Source of the DNA: Planctomycetota bacterium
GTDB taxonomy: Bacteria > Planctomycetota > Phycisphaerae > UBA1845 > UTPLA1
Length of the DNA stretch: 50,745 bases
Direction: 5' to 3'
Assembly: GCA_016712275.1 (NCBI GenBank)
Contig: JADJRI010000026.1
Coordinates: 1 to 50,745 of the forward strand
Shown: piece after piece, positions 16,981 through 27,451 of the stretch
How the letters are laid out: the number at the start of each line of letters is the position of its first letter
How positions within the stretch are numbered: position 1 is the stretch's first letter
Position numbers and translations under genes: made by a program
The notes under the pieces: model-generated
Database searches by the model: none
The model's input: only the letters and a program-made list of their open reading frames with translations
What the model was told of the DNA's origin: nothing

Positions 16981-19842
16981 TTACCGTCGCGATTTAGACT
17001 TGGTCGGCTTCGACGACTTCACCTTTTGCTTCAGCCTTGCCGCGGATTTCAGCGCCGAGGCGGCCATCGATTTGGACTTGGAGCCTTTTGAGCCCTTCCC
17101 TGGGTTGTTCAATTGATCTTCGATGACGGCCTGCGACGCGGCCAGCCGCGCGATCGGAACGCGATAAGGCGAGCAACTGACGTAGTCCATGCCGGCGGCA
17201 TGACAGAACTTCACCGATATCGGATCGCCGCCGTGTTCACCGCAAATGCCGATCTTCAGATCGCCCTTTGTCGCCCGGCCGTTCTCGATGGCATGCTTGA
17301 CCAGAAATCCGACACCATCGACATCGAGCGTCTGAAACGGGTCGGTCCCGAAAATAGCGGCCTTGGCCTGATCGACATAATCCGGCAGAAAGCGACCGGC
17401 ATCGTCGCGCGACAATCCCATGGCCATCTGCGTCAGGTCGTTCGTTCCAAAGCTGAAAAAGTCGGCCACTTCCGCGACCTTCGCCGCGGTAATGGCAGCG
17501 CGCGGCGTTTCGATCATCGTGCCGACCAGGTAGGCCAGCTTGATTCCGGATGTCTCGATGATTTCATCGGCAACTGCGCGTCCGATCCGTCAAAATCTTC
17601 AATTCCTTCGCATCGATGCAGAGAGGAATCATGATTTCCGGAGCGACCTTCGTGCCGCGCCGGCGAACCTCGACAGCCGCCTCGATGATCGCCCGCACCT
17701 GCATTTCGAGAATCTCGGGGTACGTGATGCATAGCCGGCAACCGCGATGGCCGAGCATCGGATTGGACTCATGCAACTGATCGATGCGGGTCCGCACCTT
17801 CTCGAAATCCGCGCCAATCTGCTTCGCCAGTTCCTGCTGCTTTTCCTCCGTGTGCGGCACAAATTCGTGCAGCGGCGGATCGACCAGACGAATCGTGACC
17901 GGCCGGCCGTTCATCGCTTCAAAAATGCCGATGAAATCCTGACGCTGGAACGGGAGCAACTTGGCCAGCGCGATTTGCCGCTCTTCCAGTGAATCGGCGA
18001 CGATCATTTCCTGAATCGCCAGCCGGCGTTCTTCGGTATCGAAAAACATGTGCTCTGTGCGGCAGAGGCCGATGCCTTCGGCGCCCATGCGCACGGCGTT
18101 TTCGGCGTCATACGGCGTATCGGCGTTCGTTCGCACACGCAGGCGGCGAATCTCGTCGCACCATTTGAGCAGCGTTTGATATTCCTGCGGCAGCGTCGGT
18201 GTGACGAGCGGCAATTCGCCCTCGAGCACCGTGCCTTCCGGAGCCGTCGAGCGTGAGATAGTCTCCTTCGCTCAGGGTCTTGCCGTTGAGCGACATGGTG
18301 CCCTGCGCTTCGTTGATGCGCATGGCGCCGAGGCCAACAATGCAGCACTTGCCCCAGCCGCGTGCCACGACTGCGGCATGGGACGTTTTGCCGCCCGTGG
18401 CCGTCAGAATGCCCGCTGCGGCGTGCATGCCGCCGACATCCTCCGGACTGGTTTCCTTGCGGACCAGGATCACCTTCTTGCCTTCCGCATGCCACTTTTC
18501 CGCCACCGGCGCCGTAAAGACGATTTGCCCGGATGCCGCGCCAGGCACTGCGTTGATGCCGATGCCGAGTTGCTTTGTCGAAAGCGATTTGGCATCGAAA
18601 TTCGGATCGATGATCGGATAGAACAATCGCTCGATGTCCACAGCCTTGATCCGCATGACAGCCTGTTCGCGCGTGATGATCGGCTTCGTCGCGATGTCGG
18701 CGTAACGCTTCGGCAGGTACTTCTTCTTGACGAGTTTCGCGGCCTCGGCTTTCGACAAGAGCGGCTGCGTCGCATGTTCAACGGCAATCTTAAAAGACGC
18801 CGCCGGCGAGCGCTTTCCGCTTCGACACTGCAGCATGTACAGCTTGCCGCGCTCGACGGTGAACTCGAGATCTTGCATGTCCTTATAGTGTGCCTCGAGC
18901 ATGGCACGAACGCCGCACAACTGCTCATACACTTCAGCATGCGTCTTGCTCAAGTCCTTCAGCGGCAGGGGCGTGCGAATGCCGGCCACCACGTCTTCGC
19001 CCTGGGCATTCATCAACAAATCGCCGTAGAACTCGTTTTTGCCCGTGCTCGGGTCGCGCGTAAAGCAGACGCCCGTGCCGCTGTCTTCGCCCATGTTGCC
19101 GAAAACCATCTGGCAAATATTGACGGCCGTCCCGGGCAGGCCGCTGATTTTTTCGACGCGCCGATAGGTCAACGCCTTCTCCGCCATCCACGAACTGAAG
19201 ACCGCATTGATCGCGCCGACCAGTTGGTCCCACGGATCCTGCGGAAACGGTTTTCCGGTCTGTTCATGAAAGAATGCTTTGAACTCGCCGCAGAGCTTCT
19301 GCAAATGCTCCGGCGTGAGGTTGGCATCCGTGTTCACACCCGACTCATGTTTCAAGTGAGCGAGCTTTTCTTCCAGCGTTTCTTTGGACAACCCCACAAC
19401 GACCGTGGAATACATCTGGATGAAGCGGCGATAAGAGTCCCACGCAAAACGGGGGTTGCCCGTGCACTTTGCAAGGCCTTCAACCGATTTGTCATTCATT
19501 CCCAGATTGAGAACGGTCTCCATCATGCCCGGCATCGACATCGCCGCGCCGGATCGAACCGAAACCAGCAGCGGGTCTTTGGCATCACCCAGTTTTTTCT
19601 TGCAGATCTTTTCGAGTTTCGCGAGATGGGCGCGAATCTCCTTGTCGAGCCCGCTTGGCCATTTCTTCTTGTTCTCGTAGTAATGTGCGCAGGCTTCGGT
19701 GGTGATCGTAAAGCCGCCGGGAACCGGGAGACCGATGTTGGTCATTTCCGCCAGGCCGGCCCTTGCCGCCGAGTAGAGGTTTCTGATCGCCACGACCTTC
19801 TGCTTTGCCATTGCCGAAAAAGTAAACAAACTTGGTGCCCAT
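16981..19842 (-). CDS. ppdK: Pyruvate, phosphate dikinase, with three apparent frameshifts and a basic C-terminal tail
   Basis: The start at 19842 (MGTKFVYFFGNGKAEG) is the standard PPDK N-terminus and has AGGAG ten bases upstream. The ATP-grasp domain reads VRSGAAMSMPGMMETVLNLG. The phosphocarrier His is in GGKTSHAAVVARG (codon 18378-18380) and the PEP-site Cys in GICGEHGGDP (17242-17244). The enzyme interconverts pyruvate, ATP and phosphate with PEP, AMP and pyrophosphate. Shifts occur near 19760 (LLGGKG to LAEMTNIGLPVPGGF), 18240 (LTLDGS to EGTVLEGELPLV) and 17580 (KILTD to AVADEIIETSG). The protein does not stop at the usual end but adds about 45 residues rich in Lys and Ser, ending KPTKSKSRR. 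A sigma-70-like promoter lies at 20010-20038. The shifts are most likely sequence errors. Confidence 0.92.
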
Positions 19843-20009
19843 TCGAGAATAACTCCTGATCGATCGAAGGCAGGCAAGCAGCGAGACGACTCAGCCTCTT
19901 GCCATGCAATAGTTGCGTGATAAATCGTTTTACCGTGAACAGAACCGCCCTGCCAGCCGTCAATTTCTTGGGCCGATGCGACTGATGTTCAACATCCGAT
20001 AAACCCGCA

Positions 20010-20038
20010 ACTCTAAGGACGCCTTATGGGAGTGTCAA
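20010..20038 (-). promoter_or_regulatory. Sigma-70-like promoter for ppdK
   Basis: On the minus strand, TTGACA (20038-20033) and TAGAGT (20015-20010) are separated by exactly 17 bases. Transcription would begin near 20003, leaving a leader of about 160 bases before the ppdK ATG at 19842. The -35 is consensus and the -10 matches at four of six positions. Confidence 0.55.
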
Positions 20039-20096
20039 CGAATGGATTCTGTCGTCGTGGCCGGGATGGTGAATCCGCGAAACCAGACAAAAACCC

Positions 20097-21497
20097 CTAT
20101 TCTCTGGCTTTGGTATCGCCTTTTTCTGTCATTTTTACACCGTGCCAAATCGTCACACTGCCGGCCGCTGTACCCAATCCCCAGTTAACTGTTCCATCAT
20201 GGTCTTTCAGACCAGCCTTCACCCGTAACTTCCCGTCAAGAAAGACCTCAATCTCGCGATCGCTCACTTCAACCTTGAAACTGGTTTGACTGCCCTTACG
20301 AATACCATCCAGTTTGGCCACGCCAATGGTCTCGGTTCTATTTTCGGCGGTGATGATTCGGTTGATCCGAACTTCGCCTTCTTGCGAAAAAATCACGGTC
20401 ACCGAGCCGCGGTGGCCTTGTCCGAAAAAGACGTGGGATTCGCTGTTTCGCGCCAGGTTTTCGATCATCTCCAGCGAACCCTCGATTCGAAATGCTCGCG
20501 AATCGATGCGTTGGGTTGCCATCAGCATGGCAGTCTTGGTCGGAAATGCGATTTGAATCCACCGATCGCGCAGGCAATTTGTCGATCGATAGCGCTCCTC
20601 CCATTTCGGCCGGGACCGCAAAACAAATTGGCGAAACTCTCCATCGAGTCGCTGCACCGCGTCCGCCCCGCCAAGCTGATCGACAACACGCCGCGCGAAT
20701 TTCGCTTTGAATTCAGCGCCGGCCTTCACGGATTGGGCAAGTTTCAATATTGCATCCAGTTCAGGCTTTCGCACCGGCTGCCGCATAAATCGGAAAAATT
20801 GCCAATAGATTGCGTACCGATCTTGCAGGTGCAGCCCTTTGCTCCCGCCAGAAATCAGGTCTTGCAATGGTGGCAGCCGGTTGTCAGTCACCCGTCGGAT
20901 GGCCCGTGCCATCATCGTACTTGAATAAGGGTCATCTTCGACCGCTTGCATCCAGCCCTTTTCCAGGAGCGCTTCGGTCGCCACAAAAGTCGCGAATCCC
21001 TCGGTCAGCCATTCCGGGTGCGATGCATGATTTGACACCATCGAATAAGTGGCCAAGTGCGCCGCCTCGTGGGCGATGAGAACGCGCGTCAAACCCGGCA
21101 AACCGACAAGATTGAGTGTTTTCTTCGCACACACCGGCTGAACAAGCAGGTGGGCGGATTTGTCCTGGTGAAGCGAAAAACTCAAATTCTCGCGAAACCG
21201 ACCGCCCGTCCTTTTCGCATCTGCCGCTTCGTAGGCCTCCAGCGTCTGATACAGGTAGATCGTAAGCGGCTTTTGGGTGACGTCGCGCTCCATGCCCCAT
21301 GAATTCTCCACGATTTGCCAAATCGCTTCCGCCGTCTCGATCGCTTCCTCGGCCACATTTTGGTCTTCAAAATCACAGATAACGCGAAAGTGTCGACCGG
21401 AAACGATCGAGTCATTCGCAGCCCATGCAACCGATGAAAATGGCAGCCCGATCGCGCATCCTGCGACGAGTCCAAGACCCATTTTGAAGTGCTTCAT
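20097..21497 (-). CDS. Exported gluzincin metallopeptidase-like protein with C-terminal beta-sandwich domain
   Basis: A 466-residue protein with a signal peptide (MKHFKMGLGLVAGCAIGLPF to AWA-AND). The zinc motif HEAAH (His143, Glu144, His147) lies in RVLIAHEAAHLATY, and the third ligand is Glu166 in PEWLTEGFATFVATEA; this H-E-x-x-H plus downstream W-x-x-E-G layout is that of the MA-clan gluzincins annotated as peptidase MA-like or DUF1570. Residues from about 345 onward form a second domain resembling concanavalin/DUF1080-type sandwiches (GHRGSVTVIFSQEGEV, and FKVEVSDREIEVFLDGKLRV). The ATG at 21497 has GAGGAG upstream. The product probably acts outside the cytoplasm; its substrate is unknown. 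It is divergent from the M4 peptidase at 21742, with which it shares the upstream region. The gene is intact. Confidence 0.8.
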   Translation of the reverse strand: MKHFKMGLGLVAGCAIGLPFSSVAWAANDSIVSGRHFRVICDFEDQNVAEEAIETAEAIWQIVENSWGMERDVTQKPLTIYLYQTLEAYEAADAKRTGGRFRENLSFSLHQDKSAHLLVQPVCAKKTLNLVGLPGLTRVLIAHEAAHLATYSMVSNHASHPEWLTEGFATFVATEALLEKGWMQAVEDDPYSSTMMARAIRRVTDNRLPPLQDLISGGSKGLHLQDRYAIYWQFFRFMRQPVRKPELDAILKLAQSVKAGAEFKAKFARRVVDQLGGADAVQRLDGEFRQFVLRSRPKWEERYRSTNCLRDRWIQIAFPTKTAMLMATQRIDSRAFRIEGSLEMIENLARNSESHVFFGQGHRGSVTVIFSQEGEVRINRIITAENRTETIGVAKLDGIRKGSQTSFKVEVSDREIEVFLDGKLRVKAGLKDHDGTVNWGLGTAAGSVTIWHGVKMTEKGDTKARE

Positions 21498-21545
21498 GCG
21501 GGACTCCTCTGTGATTCGGGGCAATCGATTCGGCCGAGAATAGCG

Positions 21546-21560
21546 AATATCGTCGATATT
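21546..21560. promoter_or_regulatory. Palindrome AATATCG-T-CGATATT in the divergent protease control region
   Basis: A perfect 7-bp inverted repeat around a single T, in the 244-base space between the divergent metallopeptidase genes (21497 minus, 21742 plus). Its form suits a dimeric repressor or activator site. TAGAAT at 21609-21614 could be a -10 for the plus-strand gene, without a good -35. Confidence 0.4.
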
Positions 21561-21741
21561 TTCTCCATCCTTCCACGGTCCAGCGCGGATTTTCGGGCGT
21601 CTTCGGGTTAGAATAAAGAAGCTCAAATTAGGAGCGGGGTAGGGAGTGGTTCAGGAATCTCAACTTCCGCGACATATATTCATTGGACTTTGGGTGGAAT
21701 TTCGAGCACACGCCGTCGGCACGCTCGACAAAAGGGGAATC

Positions 21742-24677
21742 ATGTTGTCAAAAATCTGTTGTTCAGCCCGTCGGAATTCTTCTGTCTCGAATCTGGCTAC
21801 GCTTACCAGGGCGGTCATTGTCCTGGCGATCACGGCCGGCGCTCAGACTCTTCTTGCCGATGACCTCATCGTCGAACGCAACGCCCAATCGGGAGCCGTC
21901 GCATTTATACGGGGCGCCAACGGCGGGCCTCTGCCGCTCGCTCCGGCAGCCAATGCAGTCCTGGTTCCAAATGCGATTGATGCGCTCAAGTCGTATGGAC
22001 ACCACTTCGGAATCTCGGATCCTTCAACCCAACTCATTCAGACGCGCGTCGAATCTGATCCGCTCGGCTGGACCCACACCACGCTTGAGCAACGTCACCT
22101 TGGCGTGCCCGTCTTTTCCGGCGTTCTGAAGGTACATCAGAATGCGGCGGGAGAACTGATGTCAATCAACGGCCGGTATTATGCCATCTCCCCCAAACTC
22201 TCGGTCACGCCGGAAATCGATGCGTCCATGGCCGAGCAAATTGCGGCGGGCACCATCGACTCGTTGACCAAAATTGTCGATCGAAGCGAATTGGTCGTGG
22301 TCGATCCCGGCTGGTATGGCGACCCCGGCATGGGTCCAAAACTGGCCTATCATGTCATCATCACCAATGCGGATGTCTCATTGCGCGAAGCCTTCTTCGT
22401 CGATGCCCACTGCGGCGAAATCCTCGATCAATGGTCAATGATTCATACGGCCAAGGATCGCGATATTTACGATGGCAACGCAGCGCCTTCGATACCCGGC
22501 ACTCTGGCTCGAAGCGAAGGAGATCCCTCGGTTCCTATCCCTGCCGATGTGGACAGAGCCTACGACTATTACGGCGATACCTACGACTTTTACCTGCGCG
22601 CGTTCGGCCGCGACAGCATTGACGGCGCCGGGCTCACCATGGTTGCTACCGTCAACTCGACGGCCCCCAATTGTCCAAATGCGTATTGGAATGGCGTTCA
22701 AATGGTCTTTTGCGACGGTCTTGTGACCGATGATGTGGTGGGGCACGAACTCACCCACGGCGTAACGCAGTATACCGCCGGACTTATTTATCAAAACCAA
22801 TCCGGCCAGCTCAACGAATCTTATTCCGACGTCTTTGGTGAACTCATCGACCTCTATAACGGCGACGCGGCCTTCGCCGGCGCGCCGGGGGGTACGCCCT
22901 GGCTGGCCCACCCGACCGGATCGGGCCTCGACACGCCCAACAATCTGCGCGGTGCGGGGTGCAGCTTGCGGCCGGATGGCTATCCGGACGGCGTTCGCTG
23001 GCTCATCGGTGAAGATGTATTGGCGATTTCTAACATCATTCGTGACATGTGGAATCCGCCCTGCCGCAACCATCCCGATTTTGCAAATTCAACGTTGCAA
23101 ACCTGCGCAGCCAACGACAGCGGCGGCGTTCATAGCGGCAGCGGCGTTGCCAACCATGCCTTTGCCATCGCCACCGACGGAAAAACGTTCAACGGCTACA
23201 CGGTGACAGGCGTCGGTCCGATTAAGGCCGGGGCGGTGTGGTATCGCGCCCTGACGGTCTATCTGACCCCCGCATCGGACTTCAGCGACGCTTTTTTCGC
23301 GCTGCGATTGGCCGCGCTCGATCTGGTGGGCTTCGATCCCAGCGATCCGCGCACCGGCCTGCCTTCCGGCAGTTCGATCACGGGATCCGATGCCGCCGAA
23401 ATCGAAGAAGCGCTTCTTGCGGTCGAGATGAATACCGATGGATCATGCGGCGGCAACGACACAATTCTGAGCGGCGACGCCCCCGTGGTCTGTGGAAATC
23501 AAACCGTCATCTTCGCCGACAATTTTGAAGGGGGCGTAAACGGCTGGACTGTTTCCAATTCCAACCCGATCACGCCCTATGACTGGGAACAATCCGCTGC
23601 GCTGCCGCAAGGTCGCACAGGCACAGCCTGGTTCTGTCCCGATCCGTCGATCGGCAATTGCGGTTCGCAGGACGAATCCGGTTTCCATTCACTGTTCAGC
23701 CCGACGATCGTCATTCCGGTCGGCGCGACGGCCCCCTTTGTCTCGTTCACACACCTCATCGGCACCGAGGGCGGCTTTGACGCGGGCAACCTGAAGATCG
23801 ATATCAACGGCGGCGGGGCCACGCTCATTCCACGTGCGGCTTTTGCATTCAACGCATACAACGGCATCTTGAACGATATCTCCGAAGGCAACACCAATCC
23901 GCAAGCGGGCGAAGAATCGTGGAGCGGTTCCGGCGCGAGCTGGGGCACTTCGGTGATCGATCTGCGCGGCATTGCCGCCCCGGGCGATTCGATCCAGTTC
24001 CGATTCGACCTAAGCAAGGACGGCTGCACCGGCATCATCGGCTGGTATGTCGATGACTTCTCGGTCTACAACTGCGGCGATTGCGATGACTCCGGCGCGC
24101 CGGACATCGATTCTTATTTCTACTCCGCGGCATCGCCCATTCTCGGAGGCGTGGGGGCCGGCGTTCCTCAATCGCACACATTCACGTCACCGCCCATCGC
24201 GGCGAGCGACGTCATTCTGACTTTCAATGCTCGGGGCGATTTTTCGAGCGCTACGGAGAACTGCACGATAACCGTAAATGGGACTGATGTTGGAACCGTG
24301 TTCGCGACCACGCTGGAGACTGCCCTAGTAGTCCCGAATATCAGGCCCCTACCATCCCTGCGGCGACGTGGAATGCAGCCGTGGCCGGCGGCAATGCACT
24401 TGTGCTCATGACAGCCACCGAAGATGTCAATGCCAACATAAACTGCAACGGCAACGTGTTCACCGCCATGTCCGTGCGATATGAACTAAACGGCCCGGCG
24501 GACTGCAATGTCAACGGCGAGTTCGATTCATGTGAATTGACCGACGCCGGCGTCGCGGCCTTCGTCGATGTCCTGCTCGACAACGCACCGTTTAACTGCA
24601 TCTACGATTTCGACAACAACCTCGCCAACGATGGCGGAGATGTACAGGGATTTGTCGAAGCCGTTCTCGGGATTTGA
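21742..24677 (+). CDS. Secreted thermolysin-like (M4) metallopeptidase with dockerin-like tail, one apparent frameshift
   Basis: The start ATG 21742 follows AAAGGGGAA. A signal peptide (VIVLAITAGAQTLLA) leads into a propeptide of FTP/PepSY type (residues about 40-220). The catalytic domain has HELTH (His335, Glu336, His339) and Glu359 in NESYSDVFGE, 24 residues from the first His as in thermolysin. The transition-state His is in GGVHSGSGVANHAF. A beta-sandwich domain follows (FADNFEGGVNGW to WYVDDFSVYNCGDC), then a second one. The frame shifts near 24320 and continues as DCPSSPEYQAPTIPAATW to the end. The last 60 residues (NVNGEFDSCELTDAG, then GGDVQGFVEAVLGI) form a paired Asp-rich tail like those of the two subtilases. 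The role would be extracellular protein degradation. Confidence 0.9.
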
Positions 24678-24731
24678 GAATGGAGTAACTGCGACAACAA
24701 GCAGATCGCGAAACGAATAGTGTTTATTGTT

Positions 24732-24768
24732 CAGAGCCGGGCGCCCCAAACCCGGCTCTGATTATTTC
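24732..24768 (+). terminator. Rho-independent terminator after the M4 peptidase gene
   Basis: A 10-bp perfect stem CAGAGCCGGG/CCCGGCTCTG (24732-24741 with 24751-24760) followed by ATTATTTC. It lies between convergent genes and might serve both strands, although the U-tract is weak. Confidence 0.7.
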
Positions 24769-24935
24769 AGCGGCGTCGAATAAAGGGTAATCCAACACCT
24801 TCAGAAACGCCGCGGCGAAGCCGCACTCGAATCAGAGCCGCGCCCGTCAGGAAGCGGTCGGCACACAATCGCGAAGGACCACTTCCCGGTGAGAAATTCA
24901 CATTACTGCCATGTACATGTGCCTTTTTTGCTCGC

Positions 24936-25679
24936 CTAAAGATCAACGGTATTCCAATCCCGTGCAACCGACATGCCGATGCGATGAGTGCCATGAGGAA
25001 TCCACGGCCCGTTCGGTGTGTATTGAAATCCAGCAGGATCGATTAGGGAATCTCCGGTGACAAAGTCAATTGAACTGCCGTTTGTCTGGACCGAACGGAC
25101 GGAATAAAGCCCGACCCTTCGTGGTGTTTGAAACAATCCGGCCCGGACATCCTTTGCGGCTTGCTCGAATGCATCCCTGCTCAGTCGAAATCTTAGTACA
25201 AGCGCCCACGGATACAATAATTGCGAAATGATCACAAGAAGAAAAATGGGCACAACCAACCATCGCCCGGCACGACGCCGATCATACGTCATTGCTGAAT
25301 GATTCGCGCGCCGGCGATCCGCCCAAACGGCCGCGACTCGACAGAAAAAAACAATGACAATCGGCACCCAGATGACACCTCCACAAATCATGCTCAACGA
25401 AAATAGCACAGATGAATGCTCAGGCGGTGAACTCGAGCCCCAGAGTATAAGCACTCCGAAAATGAAAATGGCAATGCACTCAAACATCGTCGGCGGCCGC
25501 GCCCAGGCGCGCCAAGCGCCGGGTTGGTCTCCCACGCGAAACGTTGTCGGATCGTGAGAATAAAACAACCGTCCGCACTCCGGACAAACACCGCTCTCAT
25601 TTGTAAACAACCGATACCCGCAATCGAGACATCTCGCGTCATCCGGTAGTTGCTTGTATCGCGTGCCGGCATTGTTCAT
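24936..25679 (-). CDS. Planctomycete zinc-ribbon membrane protein, tandem paralogue A
   Basis: About 247 residues. An N-terminal zinc ribbon (CLDCGYRLFTNESGVCPECG) is followed by FYSHDPTTFR. Three hydrophobic segments follow: AIFIFGVLILWG, MICGGVIWVPIVIVFFC, and WLVVPIFLLVIISQLLYPWALVL. The extracytoplasmic C-terminal domain contains FRLSRDAFEQAAKDVRAG. The next gene upstream (25702) has the same order of parts, so the two arose by tandem duplication. The C-terminal segment after the last helix (RFxLSxxAFxxAxKDVxxG) is the best-conserved part and may be the functional one. The start is ATG 25679, with GTG 25682 just before it. No function is known for the family. Confidence 0.75.
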   Translation of the reverse strand: MNNAGTRYKQLPDDARCLDCGYRLFTNESGVCPECGRLFYSHDPTTFRVGDQPGAWRAWARPPTMFECIAIFIFGVLILWGSSSPPEHSSVLFSLSMICGGVIWVPIVIVFFCRVAAVWADRRRANHSAMTYDRRRAGRWLVVPIFLLVIISQLLYPWALVLRFRLSRDAFEQAAKDVRAGLFQTPRRVGLYSVRSVQTNGSSIDFVTGDSLIDPAGFQYTPNGPWIPHGTHRIGMSVARDWNTVDL

Positions 25680-25701
25680 CACGAATTACTCTACTCGCAT
25701 T

Positions 25702-26478
25702 CTAAAAGGAATACGTCCGCCACTCTTTCGTCAGTTGGTAGGAATTCGACGAATTGCCCGGTGAATTTGGTGCAAACTCGAATCCCGTTTCGTCCGGCGG
25801 CAAACTCGGATTGCCAACCTCAAATCGAACAACACCTTGGGGCAATGCTTGACCCGACGGGGTGACAGTTTTTGGACTGACATGATACAGGCCAACCCAT
25901 TTGGAACTCTTGAGAGTACCGGACTGCACGTCCTTCACAGCCTGCAGAAAAGCCGAGTGGCTCAATTGAAATCGCAAGACCAGCAGCCATGGATAAGCAA
26001 GCGATGAGAGAGACAACCCGACAAACATCGGCAGCCATATCCAATTCAATCGACTGGCCGATCGGGACCCGCCGGCGCGATCTTCATCGAAGGATGGTCT
26101 TCTGATTGCGATCACCTGCATGGCCAGCCGCAAGAGATAACTGAGCAACAGTGGAACCCAGACTACGGCGCTTGCAGACAATCGCACCCAAGCCGCCGAG
26201 GCCCCCATTCGATGCAGGACAACTCGCACAATACAGCACATAGGCCCCGAATATCGCCGTCCACCAACACTCCTTACGCGAAGGCGGAGCCCCCATTTGC
26301 GCCAACGCTCACGTTCACTTCCCATGCGATATGTAGTCGGATCACTCGGATAAAACGCCCGGCCGCATTCGGGACAGGTAAACTCCGGCAGCCCGAACAG
26401 GCGATACCCGCACCCAACGCATGTTGCATCGGGAGGAATAAATGAAAGCGGTTCATTTGGAAGTTGGACGGGAGGCAT
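25702..26478 (-). CDS. Planctomycete zinc-ribbon membrane protein, tandem paralogue B, with a likely pair of compensating shifts
   Basis: A 258-residue relative of the gene at 24936: ribbon CVGCGYRLFGLPEFTCPECG, then FYPSDPTTYRMG, membrane segments, and LRFQLSHSAFLQAVKDVQSG. The frame is open throughout, but the stretch at about residues 68-95 (RSVGGRRYSG onward) does not match the paralogue. The neighbouring frame at 26190-26270 does: KECWWTAIFGAYVLYC resembles the first membrane helix of paralogue A. I infer one gained and one lost base that leave the ends in frame and corrupt the middle. This changes a membrane helix in the predicted protein. It begins ATG 26478 (MPPVQLPNEPLSFIPP), 20 bases from the other copy. 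Confidence 0.7.
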   Translation of the reverse strand: MPPVQLPNEPLSFIPPDATCVGCGYRLFGLPEFTCPECGRAFYPSDPTTYRMGSERERWRKWGLRLRVRSVGGRRYSGPMCCIVRVVLHRMGASAAWVRLSASAVVWVPLLLSYLLRLAMQVIAIRRPSFDEDRAGGSRSASRLNWIWLPMFVGLSLSSLAYPWLLVLRFQLSHSAFLQAVKDVQSGTLKSSKWVGLYHVSPKTVTPSGQALPQGVVRFEVGNPSLPPDETGFEFAPNSPGNSSNSYQLTKEWRTYSF

Positions 26479-26495
26479 GGTTCGTATCAGCTACA

Positions 26496-26708
26496 TCAAT
26501 CTTCCGTCGCCAGCAGCACATTCACCGCCTTGATAATCGCCTTCACCCGCGAACCCTTTTTTATCCCCAGCTCCTTCAGCGAATCCAGCGTCATCACCGA
26601 CGACACCGTCGCCCCGCCGGCAACCTTGACAGTCACCTGGCACATGAGCGTACCCTTTTTGATGGCAATGACTTCACCAACGAGCTGATTGCGTGCGCCG
26701 TATTTCAC
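26496..26708 (-). CDS. Solitary Mop (TOBE-like) molybdopterin/molybdate-binding protein
   Basis: A 70-residue Mop-domain protein: ARNQLVGEVIAIKKG, then CQVTVKVAGGATVSSVMT and DSLKELGIKKGSRVKAIIKA. These domains bind molybdate or tungstate oxyanions in hexameric assemblies and act in storage or homeostasis. The start is decided by the ribosome binding site: AAGGAG lies eight bases before GTG 26708, which gives MKYGARNQL, the usual beginning of Mop proteins; ATG 26738 would put the Shine-Dalgarno inside the coding region. No molybdate transporter or cofactor gene is nearby. Confidence 0.82.
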   Translation of the reverse strand: MKYGARNQLVGEVIAIKKGTLMCQVTVKVAGGATVSSVMTLDSLKELGIKKGSRVKAIIKAVNVLLATED

Positions 26709-26768
26709 AGAACCTTCTCCTTTTTTGACCTCCGGCATTTTTACGATGAGATGAACGAATGTAATGGA

Positions 26769-27376
26769 CTACTTTGACGCGTCACGGACTCTCTTGAGAT
26801 CCAGCGAAAACCCCGGAATCGCTTCGCTTTCAAAAGATTCACCCGAAGGCTCGATGACGGCGAATTTTCCGTCCATCAGTCGATAAAGACTATTGTCTTA
26901 TGTGCCGGATCGGCCAGCCAGTATTCGCGCACGCCGAATCGTTCGAAATCGTCCTTCTTGGTGCCCGTGTCGATGCGACGCGAGCCGCGCGAAATGACTT
27001 CCAGAACCATGTCTGGCGCGCCGATGATTCGCTCCTCCATTCCCGCCATTCTTTCGGATCGAATGAATACCAATTCCGGCCGATAGACCAAATCGCCGCC
27101 TTGCGGTCCTTTACCCAAATGGACGTCGATTTCAGCAAACAACTCGCCGACGGGATTTTTTTCCAGATAATCGCCGATCAGGTATGCAATCCGCATGGCA
27201 ACGCGCTGATGCTTTGGTGTCGGACTGGGTGACATAATCACCACTCCATCAACAAGCTCATAAAAGTGTCCGCCATCGGGAATATCAAGGAATGCATCGA
27301 CTGTCATGCGCGCGCCGACGTATTCAGCTTCAGATTCCGATGTACTACGAAATGAAGGGGTCGGAGCGATGGACAT
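26769..27376 (-). CDS. Uma2-family (DUF820) restriction-endonuclease-like protein, one apparent frameshift near the end
   Basis: The N-terminal part reads MTVDAFLDIPDGGHFYELVDG and VIMSPSPTPKHQRVAMRI. The PD-(D/E)xK core is seen in PDMVLEVISRGS followed by Lys in TGTKKDDFERFGV. These are the Uma2/DUF820 hallmarks; the family is numerous in Planctomycetota and Cyanobacteria and its role is unsettled. The frame stops at 26876 right after IVFID, but one base later the sequence continues LMDGKFAVIEPSGESFESE to SLDLKRVRDASK and TAG at 26769-26771, which is the normal C-terminus. I therefore extend the gene. One base is missing near 26880. Confidence 0.82.
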
Positions 27377-27451
27377 GATGCAATTCCTCCGACACGATTA
27401 TATCGCCTTTGCTCCGCAAAAGGTAAGCATTATCGACCCTTGCTACTGTTC

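Noticed and set aside
18201..19859. 552-codon open frame on the plus strand
   Set aside because: Antisense of ppdK, whose catalytic motifs are clear; long shadows are expected in GC-rich coding DNA.
22435..23073. 212-codon minus-strand frame inside the M4 peptidase gene
   Set aside because: It is opposite the HELTH catalytic domain and has no features of its own.
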